A DNA stretch of 64,000 bases from CADCVW01 sp964251385 (GTDB lineage: Bacteria > Pseudomonadota > Alphaproteobacteria > Sphingomonadales > Sphingomonadaceae), in assembly GCA_964251385.1 (NCBI GenBank), contig CAXUJK010000003.1:124001-188000 (forward strand), given 5' to 3'. Positions 62,775 to 64,000 of this stretch are shown piece by piece. Positions within the stretch are counted from its first letter, which is position 1. Each line of letters starts with the position of its first letter. The translations under genes and the position numbers were made by a program. The notes beneath the pieces are model-generated. The model searched no databases. It saw nothing but the letters and a program-made list of their open reading frames with translations, and was not told the origin of the DNA.

Positions 62775-62927
62775 GTGGCCGAACGTCCCGAACACGTGAA
62801 ACCGCCCGCGACGCTGGCCAAGAGCCCGCCCGTTCCGCTTCCCGGCCCGTCGAAAGGCGAGGAGGAAGCGCTCAGCCCGACGCGCTACGGCGATTGGGAG
62901 AAGAAGGGCATCGCCATCGATTTCTAA
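62775..62927 (+). CDS. DUF1674 / SDHAF4-like succinate dehydrogenase assembly factor
   Basis: This 50-aa protein ends LSPTRYGDWEKKGIAIDF, the strongly conserved end of the SDHAF4/DUF1674 family, which helps load FAD-bound SdhA. The start is probably GTG 62775, with AGGAG 8 bp upstream. An ATG at 62751 would add 8 residues (MCKPGAFF) and cover that ribosome site. It is encoded between two leftward genes on the opposite strand. Confidence 0.88.
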   Translation: MAERPEHVKPPATLAKSPPVPLPGPSKGEEEALSPTRYGDWEKKGIAIDF

Positions 62928-62942
62928 CCTTCGAGGGCGAGG

Positions 62943-63938
62943 TCACCCTTCGCTTCGCAGCGGCCGCGCGAGCAATCCTTCCACCGTGTCGCCGACGTTC
63001 GCCTCCCCGCTGAGCAATCGGCACACCGCCGCCGCGATCGGCATTTCGACGCCCATCTGTCTGGCCGCGCGGATCAGCACGGGCGCGGTGTACGCGCCTT
63101 CCGCGACGGTCCTGCGGTCGGCGAGCAGGTCGGCGGCCCGCGCGCCCTTGCCCAGGCCCAGCCCAAGGCTGAAGTTGCGCGAGCTGGTCGACGAGCAGGT
63201 GAGCACGAGATCGCCCAGACCGGACAGGCCCGCCAGCGTCTCGAGCCTCGCCCCGCACGCCAGCCCGAACCGCGTCATCTCCGCGAACCCCCGCGAGATC
63301 AGGGCGGCACGTGCGTTCTGACCAAGTCCGCGGCCTTCGACGACGCCGCACGCGATCGCCAGCACGTTCTTGACCGCGCCCCCGATCTCCGCGCCCACCA
63401 CGTCGTCGGACAAATACGGCCGGAAATTCGGGCGGGCGAGCAGGTCGCGCAAGGCTTCGCCGACCGCGCGGTCCGCGGTCGCGAGCGTCACCGCGGTCGG
63501 CAGCCCGGCCGCGACTTCGTGCGCGAAGGTCGGGCCGGACAACACCGCGATCGGCGCGCGCGGATGCATGGGGGCCGCGACGTCATGGAGAAAGGACATC
63601 GTCGCCTCTTCGATGCCCTTGGCGCATAGGACCAGCGGCACCGTTCCCTGCGGAGTTTCGGCGAGGATCGCGCGCATGTGCTGGGCGGGCGTGACGACCA
63701 GGATCGCCTCGCATCCATGCAGCGCGCCCAGCGTGTCGGTCGCGCGGATGCGCGGCGACAAGGCTATGCCCGGCAGAAATACGGGGTTTTCGTGAGCACG
63801 ATTGATCCCGTCGCGCACGTCCTTCTCCAGCGCCCAGACGATGACGTCGTCACCGCGCTGGCCTGCGCCTCCGATGGACGCCGCGACCTGCGCCAGCGCG
63901 GTGCCCCACGCGCCGCCGCCGATTACTCCGATCGTCAA
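62943..63938 (-). CDS. gpsA: Glycerol-3-phosphate dehydrogenase [NAD(P)+]
   Basis: This 331-aa enzyme makes sn-glycerol-3-phosphate from dihydroxyacetone phosphate for phospholipid synthesis. The dinucleotide motif IGVIGGGAWGTALAQVAA is at the N-terminus, LCAKGIEE is present, and AVKNVLAIACGVVEGRGLGQNARAALISRGFAEM and GLGDLVLTCSSTSSRN are typical. It starts at a TTG that overlaps the tsaD stop by 3 bp. Confidence 0.96.
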   Translation of the reverse strand: MTIGVIGGGAWGTALAQVAASIGGAGQRGDDVIVWALEKDVRDGINRAHENPVFLPGIALSPRIRATDTLGALHGCEAILVVTPAQHMRAILAETPQGTVPLVLCAKGIEEATMSFLHDVAAPMHPRAPIAVLSGPTFAHEVAAGLPTAVTLATADRAVGEALRDLLARPNFRPYLSDDVVGAEIGGAVKNVLAIACGVVEGRGLGQNARAALISRGFAEMTRFGLACGARLETLAGLSGLGDLVLTCSSTSSRNFSLGLGLGKGARAADLLADRRTVAEGAYTAPVLIRAARQMGVEMPIAAAVCRLLSGEANVGDTVEGLLARPLRSEG

Positions 63939-64000
63939 GCCTTGACCCCTGCGCCGCGCGCGGCCTCGGCCGTCGGATCGAGTGGCCAGCGCGGTCTCGC
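63935..64000 (-). CDS. tsaD: TsaD C-terminal end (tRNA threonylcarbamoyladenosine synthesis), partial
   Basis: The last 21 codons of a leftward gene are visible: RPRWPLDPTAEAARGAGVKA before TGA. This ending matches TsaD, which transfers the threonylcarbamoyl group to A37 of tRNAs, and a tsaD-gpsA order is common in alphaproteobacteria. The rest is outside the window, so the call depends on a short match and on context. Confidence 0.65.
   Translation of the reverse strand, partial: ARPRWPLDPTAEAARGAGVKA

Overview
The window looks like a chromosomal segment of a Sphingomonas-type alphaproteobacterium. The base composition is high GC. There is a carotenoid block (crtY-crtI-LOG-crtB), dnaN/recF/gyrB lie together, and intergenic repeats of the TTCCCCGGCGAAGGCCGGGG kind occur, which I associate with sphingomonads. 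The organism call is inference from gene content and style. No rRNA, tRNA or CRISPR array was recognised.

Layout. 1-5.3 kb is an accessory zone: the end of an endonuclease III-like gene, a 2',3'-cyclic phosphodiesterase, REP-like repeats, and a low-GC pair in which a methyltransferase-like gene overlaps an AlkB dioxygenase gene by 4 bp. A complete IS1595-family element (2346-4814; 23-bp inverted repeats, 8-bp target duplication CAAACCTG) has split the methyltransferase gene. The element carries its transposase plus three cargo genes: a small protein, a four-helix membrane protein and a 281-aa soluble protein. 5.3-10.7 kb holds thiC with its TPP riboswitch, a GT-C type membrane protein, a second endonuclease III-like gene and a MipA/OmpV porin. 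10.8-17.5 kb is a rightward run: crtY, crtI, LOG, crtB, yhhQ, yggT, folD, marC. 17.5-26.2 kb is an envelope glycan and lipid block: three polytopic GT-C-like proteins, GtrA, a GtrB-like polyprenyl-phosphate glycosyltransferase, a methyltransferase and a cyclopropane-fatty-acid synthase-type enzyme.

27-36 kb carries rlmN, an IalB-like protein, a beta-barrel protein, dnaN, a membrane protein, an AbrB/ParE-type toxin-antitoxin pair, recF and gyrB. A low-GC PD-(D/E)xK-like gene and a DUF4160/DUF2442 pair follow; the DUF4160 gene is frameshifted. 37-46 kb holds general metabolism and stress genes: PNPOx-like, PilZ, threonine synthase, SWIB, DUF488, a Crp-type regulator, an Atm1-type ABC exporter, recQ and a phosphatase-like protein. 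46-53 kb holds tldD with small neighbours, a DUF4402 protein, an ABC ATPase, nadB and a proton antiporter. 53-64 kb holds polA (with an altered exonuclease motif), a flippase, purH, a heparinase-like protein, rpe, rsmB, an SDHAF4-like protein, gpsA and the end of tsaD.

The most interesting item is the nested structure at 1.3-5.3 kb. Removing the IS1595 element and one target copy rejoins the methyltransferase frame exactly (284 codons). The ancestral locus was therefore a methyltransferase-AlkB operon, into which a transposon with an uncharacterised membrane-protein cargo later inserted.
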